Source: Niabella beijingensis
GTDB taxonomy: Bacteria; Bacteroidota; Bacteroidia; Chitinophagales; Chitinophagaceae
Assembly (NCBI RefSeq): GCF_020034665.1
Contig: NZ_JAIQDI010000002.1
Span: 2,170,001-2,234,000 of the forward strand
Direction of reading: 5' to 3'
DNA length: 64,000 bases
The position numbers and the translations under genes are program-made. Under the pieces are notes generated by a model. It did no database searches. It was not told where the DNA came from and saw only the letters and a program-made list of their open reading frames with translations. This document shows positions 54,101 to 61,202 of this stretch, piece after piece (the first letter of the stretch is position 1; each line of letters begins with the position of its first letter).

Positions 54101-54294
54101 TCTGCACCTGTGGCAGTTCCTGTTTGTGTATTCTTAATAACGATATTGACGCCCGGCATCGCCTGGCCTTTCTCGTCTGATACCTTTCCGGTTACCTTAA
54201 AAGCGGACTGTCCGGAGGCGGCATTTCCTGCAAGCAGGGCCAGGAGACAATAGAGATACTTTTTCTTTAGCAAGCTTGGCAAGTTTGTGTTCAT
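51151..54294 (-). CDS. SusC/RagA family TonB-linked outer-membrane transporter
   Basis: 1047 aa from the ATG at 54294 (the frame extends four codons upstream to a TTG). Signal peptide to about residue 29; carboxypeptidase-like regulatory domain about 33-115 (FKVTGKVSDEKGQAMPGVNIVIKNTQTGTATGADGTYAIE); plug about 120-240 (LDDVVVVAYGQQKKESM, SFFIRGITSFGSGKLDPLILIDGM, VLKDAAAASLYGARGANGVILVTTK); beta-barrel to the C-terminal Leu. There is no N-terminal STN domain, so signalling to an anti-sigma factor is not expected, in agreement with control by the divergent GntR regulator. First gene of the PUL operon, 324 bp from gntR. Confidence 0.95.
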   Translation of the reverse strand: MNTNLPSLLKKKYLYCLLALLAGNAASGQSAFKVTGKVSDEKGQAMPGVNIVIKNTQTGTATGADGTYAIETRGRADTLVFSYVGYLAQELPVDARPVLDVVLTEDNSNLDDVVVVAYGQQKKESMVSSITAINPKEIKGPTSNLTTMLAGRISGLISYQRSGEPGADNASFFIRGITSFGSGKLDPLILIDGMESSATELARLQPDDIAGFSVLKDAAAASLYGARGANGVILVTTKTGKTGATKMNIRFENSTSSNTRNFRLADNITYMRLANEAALTRNPLARLEYDQNKIDHTIAGDNPYLYPNNNWIDALIKKYTNNQRLNLNLTGGSQRAQYYVGATMNQDNGVLKTQRGSNVDNNIKLRSYEIRSNVTLKLTPTTEAIIRTTGNFDDYNGPVGGGAAIFKSALNANPVLFPAIFPASDLPAARHPLFGNAARGTDGEVYTNPYAAMVSGFQQYNTSTLNVQLEAKQDLKFITPGLSARLMVYTKRYSYFNLNRQYNPFFYSASPSVSEPGKYVLTLLNEKTATEYLTYDEGDKIVNTTTYAEAAINYNRTFNGVHAIGGLLIGIQRNYLNGNAGELQASLPFRNQGLSGRFTYGYDNRYLFEGNFGYNGSERFAKNNRFGFFPSVGVAWNLSNEKFFEGLLPVISKLKLRATYGLVGNDQIGDANDRFFYLSNVELNDADYQYYFGEDYSYSRPGVSISRYPNESITWEKSKKINIGMDLGLWNALNITIDAYKERRSNILMPRAYIPTTMGLGPDVSANVGVAEGLGVDVAADYNKTFGSKWLQVRGTFTYAASELLVNEEPEYPANMQYLSRVGQSLGQVYGLVAERLFVDDEDVKNSPRQNFGEVRGGDIKYRDLNGDGQITNLDMINGLGYPVTPEIIYGFGFSFGFKNFDISTFFQGSARSSIFIDPKAIAPFVADGPSQNGLLEVIANDHWSEDNRNLYAFWPRLGLTQNDNNNQPSNWWMRNGAFLRMKSAEIGYNIGNKGLKKYRISGLRLYANGSNLFLISAFKLWDPEQGGNGLGYPVQRVFNLGINVQL

Positions 54295-54618
54295 AACGAC
54301 CGGCAAGGGTTAACGTTAATGTTTATTTGTATGTACATAGTTACATATTAAAATGATAAATACAAATTTTTTTATAAAAAATACAAAAAAAATCCAGCTC
54401 ATGATTATAAAACAATAATTTATACATTCAATTTGTTATATATAAAATAATCAGATTGTCGAATAAATTTAAAAATCATAGCTTTATCCAATTGTACAGA
54501 CAATCTTTTTTAAAGAATTTGCATGCCCGGCCCCTGTTATCTGCTATGATCAGCAGATGGCCGCCCGAACCTGAATTTCATTTACTTTGCAAAAGGGTGT
54601 TATGCCCGTCCTGTTATT
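54295..54618. promoter_or_regulatory. AT-rich divergent promoter region of susC and gntR
   Basis: 324 bp without a gene. Contains TTAACGTTAA (54310-54319, perfect palindrome), the operator-like TGTATGTACATAGTTACATA (54328-54347), ATTGT-N4-ACAAT (54490-54503), and ATCTGCT-N6-AGCAGAT (54539-54558) nearest gntR. The middle is strongly AT-rich with A/T runs. No exact TAnnTTTG box for susC is visible. Confidence 0.5.
54328..54347. promoter_or_regulatory. putative GntR operator upstream of susC
   Basis: TGTATGTACATAGTTACATA agrees at 16 of 20 positions with the palindromic region downstream of gntR (55375-55394). It is 34 bp before the susC start codon, where a bound repressor would block leader transcription. 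Confidence 0.5.
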
Positions 54619-55350
54619 ATGAATCTTGTTATTGACCATCAAAGCTCCATTCCCCTGCATATACAGGTAGAGACCCTGCTGCGGGAACTGATCAAATTGC
54701 CGGAATACCAGGCCGGTAAACTATTACCTAATGAAGTGGATCTTGCAAAAAAGCTGGCGATCTCCCGTACCACACTGCGCCAGGCCATTAACAAACTGGT
54801 GTACGAAGAATTGCTGGTTCGTAAAAAAAGGCTGGGAACAAAAGTGGCACATCCCAGGATGAGCTCCAAATCCATGAACTGGCTGAGCTTTACCCAGGAA
54901 ATGCAGGCACGCGGTGTACAGATCAAGAACTATGAATTACATATCAGCTGGGTGTATCCCGACGAGCCCATTGCCAATTTCTTTGATATCCGGACCGATA
55001 AAAAGATCATGAAGCTGGAGCGCCTTCGGGGTAATACACAGGAGCCGTTCGTCTATTTTGTATCCTATTTCCATCCGCGGATCGGTCTTACAGGCGAAGA
55101 AGACTTTAAAAAACCCCTGTATGAGATGCTGGAACAGGAACACTATGTAACCGCAACATTATCGAAAGAAGAGATCAGCGCCCGTGCGGCAGACAAAACG
55201 ATCGCAGCCAAACTGGAAATTGATGCAGACAGTCCGATACTCTTCCGCAAACGGTTTGTATACGACCAGGCAGACCGTCCCATAGAGTACAACCTGGGTT
55301 ACTACAAAGCAGAAAGCTTTGTGTATACGGTAGAGAGCAGACGTTCCTGA
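54619..55350 (+). CDS. GntR family regulator with UTRA domain (HutC subfamily)
   Basis: 243 aa. Winged-helix DNA-binding domain at about 5-78 (IPLHIQVETLLRELI, LPNEVDLAKKLAISRTTLRQAINKLVYEELLVRKKRLGTKV), then UTRA effector-binding domain at about 90-240 (SFTQEMQARGVQI, EPIANFFDIRTDKKIMKLERLRG, EPFVYFVSYFHPRIGL, DSPILFRKRFVYDQADRPIEYNLGYYKAE). UTRA domains bind small sugars, sugar phosphates or amino acid derivatives. Divergent from susC, so it is the obvious local regulator of the mannan-type PUL, replacing the usual hybrid two-component or ECF sigma/anti-sigma control. Matching palindromic sites lie in the susC promoter and just beyond its own stop codon. Confidence 0.9.
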   Translation: MNLVIDHQSSIPLHIQVETLLRELIKLPEYQAGKLLPNEVDLAKKLAISRTTLRQAINKLVYEELLVRKKRLGTKVAHPRMSSKSMNWLSFTQEMQARGVQIKNYELHISWVYPDEPIANFFDIRTDKKIMKLERLRGNTQEPFVYFVSYFHPRIGLTGEEDFKKPLYEMLEQEHYVTATLSKEEISARAADKTIAAKLEIDADSPILFRKRFVYDQADRPIEYNLGYYKAESFVYTVESRRS

Positions 55351-55366
55351 TATAAGGTCGGCTATT

Positions 55367-55400
55367 GTTATAAATGTACGTACATAAGTACATTTATAAC
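55367..55400. promoter_or_regulatory. palindromic operator-like site between convergent gntR and GNAT genes
   Basis: Perfect 13-bp inverted repeat GTTATAAATGTAC (55367-55379) / GTACATTTATAAC (55388-55400) around GTACATAA. AT-rich with no T-tract, so a poor terminator but a good protein-binding site; the core matches the susC promoter site. Lies 17 bp after the gntR stop. Confidence 0.55.
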
Positions 55401-55411
55401 TGTGATAAGCG

Positions 55412-55924
55412 TTAACGTTTCAGGTATAATTTAAGATACAACTCACCGGTTTCTTCATCCCGCAATTGCAGGGTCCGTTCCACGCCCCAGCGTTGTAAAA
55501 GTGCCAGGGAGGATTTATTGTCCGGACTCACGGTGGCGATCAGCTGCCGGTTCCATTCCTGTTGCCTGGCGTTGAAAAGATCCAGGATCTCCGACATAAG
55601 GCCTCTTTTCCGTTCTGCCGGGTGGACCATATATACCAGCTCCAGCTCCTCTCCGTTTGTATGCACGGATTCTTTCAGTTCCATATGCCCGCAAAGACAG
55701 CCGTTCTCATAGATCCCCCAGATCCAGAACCAGCGCTTATTGCGACTTTGATAAACATCAAAGATCTTTGAAAATGAGACACGCTCCTGTTGCTTATCAG
55801 CAGACAGCCCTCCCATAAAACGTTGCGTTGCCTCATCCATTACGATCTCTATAAACCGGTCAATATCTGATGCGGCGTACGGTCTTAATACAAACCGTTT
55901 GCTGGTAAGAACGGGAGGTAACAT
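55412..55924 (-). CDS. GNAT family N-acetyltransferase, RimJ/RimL-like
   Basis: 170 aa from the ATG at 55924 (a TTG seven codons upstream also keeps the frame). Begins MLPPVLTSKRFVLRPYAASD, typical of the Acetyltransf_3/RimL group (LxTxRLxLRP). The acetyl-CoA region includes VYMVHPAERKRGLMSEILDLF and NRQLIATVSPDNKSSLALLQRWGVERTL. Relatives acetylate ribosomal protein termini, antibiotics or polyamines; no partner is indicated. Convergent with gntR and downstream of DUF2264 by about 110 bp on the same strand. Confidence 0.87.
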   Translation of the reverse strand: MLPPVLTSKRFVLRPYAASDIDRFIEIVMDEATQRFMGGLSADKQQERVSFSKIFDVYQSRNKRWFWIWGIYENGCLCGHMELKESVHTNGEELELVYMVHPAERKRGLMSEILDLFNARQQEWNRQLIATVSPDNKSSLALLQRWGVERTLQLRDEETGELYLKLYLKR

Positions 55925-56033
55925 ACATTGGAATTTGATCCGCAATATAACCCATAATTATAAGGAACCGGCCTTGTGAAACGACCAGGGCTTGCCGGCC
56001 ACAATGACCCGCAGACGCTGCAACTGCCGTTGG

Positions 56034-57272
56034 TTACCGTTCCAGATCCATGGCATGATCCCCATGAAAATCGGCACCATTCCAGATCACCCTGGAAGAC
56101 CAGGGCTGGTCTTCATCCTGCCAGAAAGCCGCATCCGGCGCCAATCCCAGCGGAAGGAACACTTCCGTACACAGATACAGACTGCCCTGGTTGTTGTATA
56201 CATCTGCCAGTCCCGGTTGTTTTCCGTTCAATCCGATCACCATCCAGCCGTTCTTATCATAGGTTGCCGCCGGCCCAAGTGTCTTCTGTATCACGGCATA
56301 CAATGCTTCACGTACCTGTGATGGTGCCAGGGAGGCCGGCAGCAACTGCTTCCAGGCCATATTGGCCAGATGATGAAAGGCACCCGACCGGTATACGATG
56401 GACCTGCCATACGCCGGAAAACTACCGTCGGCATTAATGGTGCGTTCCTGTATCTCGGAATAGCGGTTGTTGATCTTCAGGAGCTGTTCCCGGTATTGCC
56501 GGTATTGCCCTTTCTTTTGAAAAGCAATATCCAATAGCTCCCGGAGATAAGGCTGGATCACATAGCTGTTGTAATAATCGTTATGAAAATGATCGCCGTC
56601 ACCAAACAGGCCATCCCCCACATACCACTGCGCCATAAAAGTACGTACACCATATTCGATGGTAAGCGGATCGTATTCCAGTCCGTAGTTTAAAAAGAAC
56701 GCCTCGATCATCCCTGAAAACAGGATCCAGTTATTGTACCCGGGAATGGTGGCTCTCGTCTGACGGAGACAACGGACCACATTCTGACGGGTGGGTGCAT
56801 CCAGGTGCTGCCAGATCCAGGGCGCCCGTATCAGTCCCAGTGCGAAAAAAGAAGCATCCACCAGCGGCTGTCCGCCGCTCCACAATACATAATCGCTCCG
56901 GGTGCTGTCCGTTGCATTTTTTATGGAAGCGATCACCCATTTACGGTACTGGTTGCGCAACCGCACTTCTTCTGCAGCTCCGCCTTCTGTATTCAGCCAC
57001 GGCGCGATGCCGCTGAATGCCCGTCCCAGCGCTTCCAGGTACTGGGCGCTGATCCGCGCGTTTGGATTATCGCTTACCGGGGAGATCTCTTTTGGCATCG
57101 TCTTTCGCAACCGGTCTGCCGCCATGTTCTCAAAAACCGGCCGTACCACTTTATCCAGCATGTGTACCCACTGCATGCGACGCCCGGCTGCAGCGGGCAC
57201 CTCCTGGCCATATCCTCCGCTGGTGATACAAAATGCAACCACCAGGTAAACAAGTTTTTTTCTCAAGTCCAA
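56034..57272 (-). CDS. DUF2264 family secreted protein, probable (alpha/alpha)6 glycosidase
   Basis: 412 aa with signal peptide (MDLRKKLVYLVVAFCITSGGYGQ). The region WVHMLDKVVRPVFENMAADRLRKTMP and GIAPWL, then RSDYVLWSGGQPLVDASFFALGLIRAP, YNNWILFSGMIEAFFL and GDGLFGDGDHFHNDYYNSYVIQPYL fit DUF2264, a family of helical-barrel proteins found with polysaccharide genes; some members were later classed as glycosidases, from memory, and I do not assign a substrate. The acidic cluster GDGDHFHND is a plausible active-site area. Next to a GH16 gene on the same strand, which suggests a small carbohydrate unit beside the mannan PUL, with its own TATATTTG box. Confidence 0.85.
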   Translation of the reverse strand: MDLRKKLVYLVVAFCITSGGYGQEVPAAAGRRMQWVHMLDKVVRPVFENMAADRLRKTMPKEISPVSDNPNARISAQYLEALGRAFSGIAPWLNTEGGAAEEVRLRNQYRKWVIASIKNATDSTRSDYVLWSGGQPLVDASFFALGLIRAPWIWQHLDAPTRQNVVRCLRQTRATIPGYNNWILFSGMIEAFFLNYGLEYDPLTIEYGVRTFMAQWYVGDGLFGDGDHFHNDYYNSYVIQPYLRELLDIAFQKKGQYRQYREQLLKINNRYSEIQERTINADGSFPAYGRSIVYRSGAFHHLANMAWKQLLPASLAPSQVREALYAVIQKTLGPAATYDKNGWMVIGLNGKQPGLADVYNNQGSLYLCTEVFLPLGLAPDAAFWQDEDQPWSSRVIWNGADFHGDHAMDLER

Positions 57273-57337
57273 ATAAATTTATTATACGGATAACACGGAT
57301 ATACCGGACACTGTTCCCGGTCCTTCCTTTTGCGACG

Positions 57338-57345
57338 CAAATATA
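57338..57345 (-). promoter_or_regulatory. -7 promoter box of the DUF2264 gene
   Basis: Reads TATATTTG on the minus strand, an exact match, 65 bases before the ATG at 57272 and 63 bp after the GH16 stop. It suggests that DUF2264 can be transcribed separately from GH16. Confidence 0.5.
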
Positions 57346-57407
57346 GGATGCGGTCTTTCTTATTTTCCCCGGCAGACTTACCGTTCATACCATTTCACCG
57401 TTATGGC

Positions 57408-58247
57408 CTATTGTTTCTGATAAACGCGTACATAGTCGACCAGGTAGCGGCTGGGGAAGGCTGTACCAGCCGGATCACCACCATTATCACCCCCGACGGC
57501 AAGATTGATTAATATATAATGCGGTTGTTTGAACGGGTTAAAACCATCCGGGTTTATTAACTGGTCGAGGGGCACTCGGTTCAGCAGCTGGTCATCAATA
57601 TAGAGGCAGATCTCCCGTTCATCCCAATCCATCCGCCAGATATGAAAGCGTTGCTCCCAGTCTTTACCCAATGTTGTCACAGGCCGTTTTTCCGAAAACC
57701 ATTTTGCCTTATACTGTTCATTGGTGCCGCAGGCAATATTCGCCAGCAGCATACCGCGGTAAAACTCCATGATATCGATCTCTCCGTTCGATGGCCATTC
57801 CCGGTGTGTGCCCAATGTCCAGAAGGCCGGCCAGAGACCACTGGCGGTTTCGATCTTTGCGCGCATTATAAAACGCCCGTATTGCCAGGTTCGGGTGCCC
57901 CTGGTGTTGATGCTGGATGAGGTGTATTCAATCTGCCGGCGCTGTTTGCACCATTCGGTACTTCCTGGTTTGTATTGCGGGTTGGGTTTTGTTTCCCGCC
58001 GTGCTTCGATAATAAGATGACCTCCGGCACACCAGGCATTTTCCGGCTGGTACCATTGCAGTTCATGATTGCGTTCAAATCCTTTTTCAAAACGCCATAC
58101 CGAAGTATCTACCGGCCCCGGTTTATTAAATTCATCGGCCCATACCAGCCGGTATCCTTTCTGTGTCAATGCACGTTGATGGTTGCAGGCAATTAACAAC
58201 AGTGCCGCAGCGGCAACGGCCAATCGTTCGCAATAGTTTTTATTCAT
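57408..58247 (-). CDS. glycoside hydrolase family 16, lipoprotein
   Basis: 279 aa from the ATG at 58247; the frame extends upstream to 58316, but this start gives a lipoprotein signal with Cys21 (ALLLIACNH). GH16 fold: YRLVWADEFNKPG (32-44), IEYTSSSINTRG (sugar-binding strand, about 106-117), GRFIMRAKIETASGLWPAFWTLG, catalytic GEIDIMEFYRG with Glu156, Asp158 and Glu161, then RFHIWRMDWDEREICLYIDDQLLNRVPL. The ending DPAGTAFPSRYLVDYVRVYQKQ is standard. Likely endo-beta-glucanase or galactanase; different sequence from the GH16 at 33393, so not a recent duplicate. Confidence 0.92.
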   Translation of the reverse strand: MNKNYCERLAVAAAALLLIACNHQRALTQKGYRLVWADEFNKPGPVDTSVWRFEKGFERNHELQWYQPENAWCAGGHLIIEARRETKPNPQYKPGSTEWCKQRRQIEYTSSSINTRGTRTWQYGRFIMRAKIETASGLWPAFWTLGTHREWPSNGEIDIMEFYRGMLLANIACGTNEQYKAKWFSEKRPVTTLGKDWEQRFHIWRMDWDEREICLYIDDQLLNRVPLDQLINPDGFNPFKQPHYILINLAVGGDNGGDPAGTAFPSRYLVDYVRVYQKQ

Positions 58248-58396
58248 CCCGTTTTTATTATGTACAGCGTTGCAATATAATAAAAACCTGCTCTGAATGC
58301 GATTCCATGTATGCAACCGGAAATCCCGGCTCCTGTTTCCGTATCCTAAAAGGCGGGCTGCAGATATGTGCCGTCAAACTGCGCTCCTGTACCACA

Positions 58397-58612
58397 CTAT
58401 ATTACCGGGAACCGTACCTGGGCCTTATTGAAACATTCAAATTTACATACATCCTTATTCTTGACAGAAACCTTTACCTCCACAAAAAAATCAAATACCC
58501 TGTAAAGAGAATACGTAAATTCTTTGTCTGTTTTTTCCGACACAAAAACCGCCTGCCAAATGGCTTTCATTTGATCGGCGTTATCGGCCTCCAAGAATTG
58601 GTTTAATGTCAT
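58397..58612 (-). CDS. small conserved-type hypothetical protein, 71 aa
   Basis: Starts MTLNQFLEADNADQMKAIWQAVF and contains YSLYRVFDFFVEVKV followed by a strand-rich end. The pattern of an N-terminal helix, then L-Y-x-h-D-x-F-h-VEV, recurs in short Bacteroidota proteins of unknown function that I recall but cannot name. Ordinary codon use, ATG at 58612 with a purine-rich region upstream. 150 bp upstream of the GH16 start on the same strand. Confidence 0.65.
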   Translation of the reverse strand: MTLNQFLEADNADQMKAIWQAVFVSEKTDKEFTYSLYRVFDFFVEVKVSVKNKDVCKFECFNKAQVRFPVI

Positions 58613-58946
58613 AAGTCTGTTTTTTATGGTTTCGACACATGAAGCTGATCCGATGGCAAAAACAGAAAATAAATCAGCCGCACGTATAACTACGGTTTAG
58701 AAAGGGGCTTATGATGACAAAGGTAAAGTTTTTATTATAAATTAACTTTTTATTTATATTGTTTGGCAAAGAATATCACGACACTGGCCTTTCCGGCCGG
58801 GTGTTCAGCCTCCTGCGGGTTTTATTCAGTCCGTCCACTGAAAACTGCAAAATCCGGCTGCAACAGGAAAGGAATCCCGCAACCTTTTCCGGTTCACCGG
58901 CTCGTTACTGTCCCGGTAACGGCGCATTCAATTTGTTTTCCGGCAG
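58613..58946. other. intergenic region without recognisable feature
   Basis: 334 bp between the 71-aa gene and the DUF1304 gene, both on the minus strand. The middle is AT-rich (about 58715-58765); the rest is GC-richer and has small hairpins such as CGTTAC (58903-58908) / GTAACG (58916-58921). A plus-strand frame crossing it is antisense to DUF1304 and not protein-like. Confidence 0.35.
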
Positions 58947-59315
58947 CTATAAAAACAATACTACCAAAACAAGAGCAAGAATAGCCGGAAGTGCCTGTTT
59001 AAAAAAAATACTTTTACTGGCAGTTACAGCACCATACAATCCTGCAATGATCACACAGGAAAGAAAAAAAACGCCTACATTAAATGCCCATGCTTTTTCA
59101 GCGATGAGCAGGGACCATACCAATCCTCCGGCCAGGAAGCCATTGTACAATCCCTGGTTCGCGGCAAGCCCTTTGGTAGGTGTAAACAATGCCTCAGGCA
59201 ACGCATTTTTGAACGTCTTTTTACCCAGCGTTTCCCAGGCAAACATTTCCATATAGAGGATATAAAAATGTTCAACGGCAACAAGTGCCACGGCGATCTT
59301 TGCAACAACTTCCAT
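58947..59315 (-). CDS. DUF1304 family membrane protein
   Basis: 122 aa, four predicted membrane helices. The start MEVVAKIAVALVAVEHFYILYMEMFAWET and the segments NQGLYNGFLAGGLVW and VIIAGLYGAVTASKSIFFKQALPAILAL are characteristic of DUF1304, where the His-Phe/Tyr of helix 1 and NQGxYNGFLA are the conserved parts. Function unknown; inner membrane. Stands alone. Confidence 0.88.
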   Translation of the reverse strand: MEVVAKIAVALVAVEHFYILYMEMFAWETLGKKTFKNALPEALFTPTKGLAANQGLYNGFLAGGLVWSLLIAEKAWAFNVGVFFLSCVIIAGLYGAVTASKSIFFKQALPAILALVLVVLFL

Positions 59316-59594
59316 AATTTGGTTTTTATAATCCGGATGGGGACCGTATTCTTTTATCAGATGGTCTGCCGAATATACTTAATAAAAGTGATCCGTTTAT
59401 AACACGGGTGGGCCATCCGGGCCGCAATAAAAAACCTTTAATAAAAACCGGCCGGTTTTTAAAAGATTTCCACCCTTTGTCCCCATTTTTTTTAGGCGCT
59501 GTTCTGCCAGACGTATCATAAGCATATTTTGAATACCTTACACTACCGAATGCCGGCAATGACTGTCCGCCGGGTTCAATTAATGTTGCAAAGC

Positions 59595-59786
59595 ATGAAT
59601 ACTGCAGTTTTATTTCCTGAATTTGAGTATGGCCATTCCCAGCTCAATAAAGTCATAGAAAGCTCCGGATTTTTTACCATAATGCTTAAAACCGGGGAGA
59701 TCGTTCATTTTCTGCCACAGAGCGCAGAAGAATTCCGTCAATGGTTGTATAGTCATAACATCAAGAACATACCGGATCAAAACTGA
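59595..59786 (+). CDS. small hypothetical protein, 63 aa
   Basis: ATG at 59595 gives MNTAVLFPEFEYGHSQLNKVIESSGF...; the frame is open upstream to 59529 but that part is not protein-like. The sequence contains FTIMLKTGEIVHFLPQSAEEFRQWLYSHNI, a strand-turn-strand-helix pattern typical of short Bacteroidota hypothetical proteins. No family recognised, no operon partner. Confidence 0.6.
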   Translation: MNTAVLFPEFEYGHSQLNKVIESSGFFTIMLKTGEIVHFLPQSAEEFRQWLYSHNIKNIPDQN

Positions 59787-59946
59787 TCGGCAACAATCCG
59801 CTCCGGGAATCAATAAACGCCCTTTTCCTCTTATCCAAAGCCCCGTTTCTGTATGAACCGGTACCTCCTGTCCCTGTGATCTGAAACGAGGCGCGGGATT
59901 TAAGCTTTTATATAATTAATGGCAGTTTTTCTATAACTAAAGCCAT

Positions 59947-60060
59947 ATGTACCATCCTATCTTTACCGCGTTGCAATCATTTTATTACAAAGAAGCATAC
60001 ATCGACGGATGTAAAACCGACAGTCAATCAATAAGCCAACCGGGAAAACACCCAGTTTAA
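59947..60060 (+). CDS. possible 37-aa ORF followed by a perfect terminator
   Basis: ATG at 59947, TAA at 60058-60060: starts MYHPIFTALQSFYYKEAY, then a Ser/Gln/Lys-rich tail. Nothing proves it is translated; it is called because the plus-strand terminator at 60080-60112 must end some transcript, and this is the only frame in position. The rest of the 59787-60109 gap (323 bp) shows nothing else; the region before the ATG is AT-rich (about 59900-59945). Confidence 0.3.
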   Translation: MYHPIFTALQSFYYKEAYIDGCKTDSQSISQPGKHPV

Positions 60061-60079
60061 ATAGAGGACCAGTTGGACA

Positions 60080-60112
60080 GATAAATCCCCTTTTGGGGAT
60101 TTATCATTTTTA
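60080..60112 (+). terminator. intrinsic terminator
   Basis: Perfect 11-bp stem GATAAATCCCC (60080-60090) / GGGGATTTATC (60095-60105), loop TTTT, then ATTTTTA on the plus strand. The T-tract overlaps the end of the convergent AraC gene. No T-tract on the minus side, so it serves plus-strand transcripts. Confidence 0.8.
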
Positions 60113-60964
60113 TCCCCTTGGCTCCCTGAACTGTCTTGGATAAAAGCCGGTTTTGGATTTTATGTAATTGGAAAAATAAGCCATCTCAGAAAAACCAAGA
60201 TGATAGGCGATCTCTTTAATGGTCATATCAGATCCCTGTAATAACCGTTTTGCCTCCAGCAACACACGCTGGTCGATGAGTTCCTTTGCCGATACGCCCA
60301 GCTGTTTTTTACAGAGCGCGCTCAGATAACTGGAAGTAACAGACAGTTGTTTTGCATAATAGTTCACCGATTTCTGGCCGAGGAAATATTTTCCCATCAG
60401 CGCATTAAATTTAAGCAGCAGCAGACTTGTTTTCCGCATCACCGCATCCTTACGGAATTGCTCCTCCACCAGCTGATTGATCATTATGGCGATCAGCTGC
60501 GCACGTAGTGTTACCACATCCCAGCTTACAGAGGCTTCTGCAACCTCTTCCTGTACTGCTTTAAATTCCAGATCCAGTTTTTCAAACATCTCCTGTGAGA
60601 TATCGATTACCGGATAGCGGTTGGCTTTTGCATAGGAAAATTGGGTCTCAAACAAAAAGGCTTCCACCTGGTGTTTACTGATAAACAATTTATGACCACA
60701 GGCATCCGGTCCTGTATTCCAGGAGTGGATCTGGCCCGGGAAGGAAATATGAACCTGGAGGTCTTTTTCCTTATATTCAACAAAGTCAATGGAATGGGTG
60801 CCGCTGCATTTTTCAAAGAGCAGGAACACATAAAAATCGGGGGAGCGGAAGTTATTGACACGGCTGGGCCCTGCTATCTGGCGGTAAACCACACTGTCTG
60901 CCAGGTGGGCCTCCTCATCGAGGTCTTTTACGATCGGGACAGGGAAATGTTTTACAGGCTTCAT
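60110..60964 (-). CDS. AraC family transcriptional regulator
   Basis: 284 aa. N-terminal cupin-like domain (about 20-110: VNNFRSPDFYVFLLFEKCSGTHSIDFVEYKEKDLQVHISFPGQIHSW) and C-terminal double helix-turn-helix (about 190-282: KSVNYYAKQLSVTSSYLSALCKKQLGVSAKELIDQRVLLEAKRLL and MTIKEIAYHLGFSEMAYFSNYIKSKTGFYPRQFRE). All DNA-binding helices look intact. Divergent from the GntR-Fsr pair with 238 bp between; no direct target visible. Confidence 0.92.
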   Translation of the reverse strand: MKPVKHFPVPIVKDLDEEAHLADSVVYRQIAGPSRVNNFRSPDFYVFLLFEKCSGTHSIDFVEYKEKDLQVHISFPGQIHSWNTGPDACGHKLFISKHQVEAFLFETQFSYAKANRYPVIDISQEMFEKLDLEFKAVQEEVAEASVSWDVVTLRAQLIAIMINQLVEEQFRKDAVMRKTSLLLLKFNALMGKYFLGQKSVNYYAKQLSVTSSYLSALCKKQLGVSAKELIDQRVLLEAKRLLQGSDMTIKEIAYHLGFSEMAYFSNYIKSKTGFYPRQFREPRG

Positions 60965-61167
60965 AGAAATACTTTACAAAATCGGATCCTTTCAAGATTA
61001 AAAATCGCTGAAATATAGCACAAATCGTACGATGCGTATGTTAATTTTTCAGTTTTATGCCTCCGGAAGCGGGAACGGTCCCGGTTGGGATGAACAGGAC
61101 ACTCCCTCCTCTGGCCGGAGACCACCAGGTATCCTCAAACAAAAAGCCGGCGGAAGAAAAAAAAATG

Positions 61168-61175
61168 TATATTTG
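61168..61175 (+). promoter_or_regulatory. -7 promoter box of the gntR-fsr pair
   Basis: TATATTTG, exact TAnnTTTG match, five to twelve bases before the operator at 61180. Transcription would start within or at the edge of the palindrome, 27 bases before the ATG at 61203. Confidence 0.6.
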
Positions 61176-61179
61176 CGAA

Positions 61180-61196
61180 CATCAGATGATATGATG
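61180..61196. promoter_or_regulatory. operator of the FadR-type GntR regulator, site 1
   Basis: CATCAGAT-G-ATATGATG: an inverted repeat with one mismatch between half-sites, located right after the -7 box, so binding would block transcription start. Near-identical to site 2 at 61879. Confidence 0.65.
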
Positions 61197-61202
61197 AATT
61201 AA

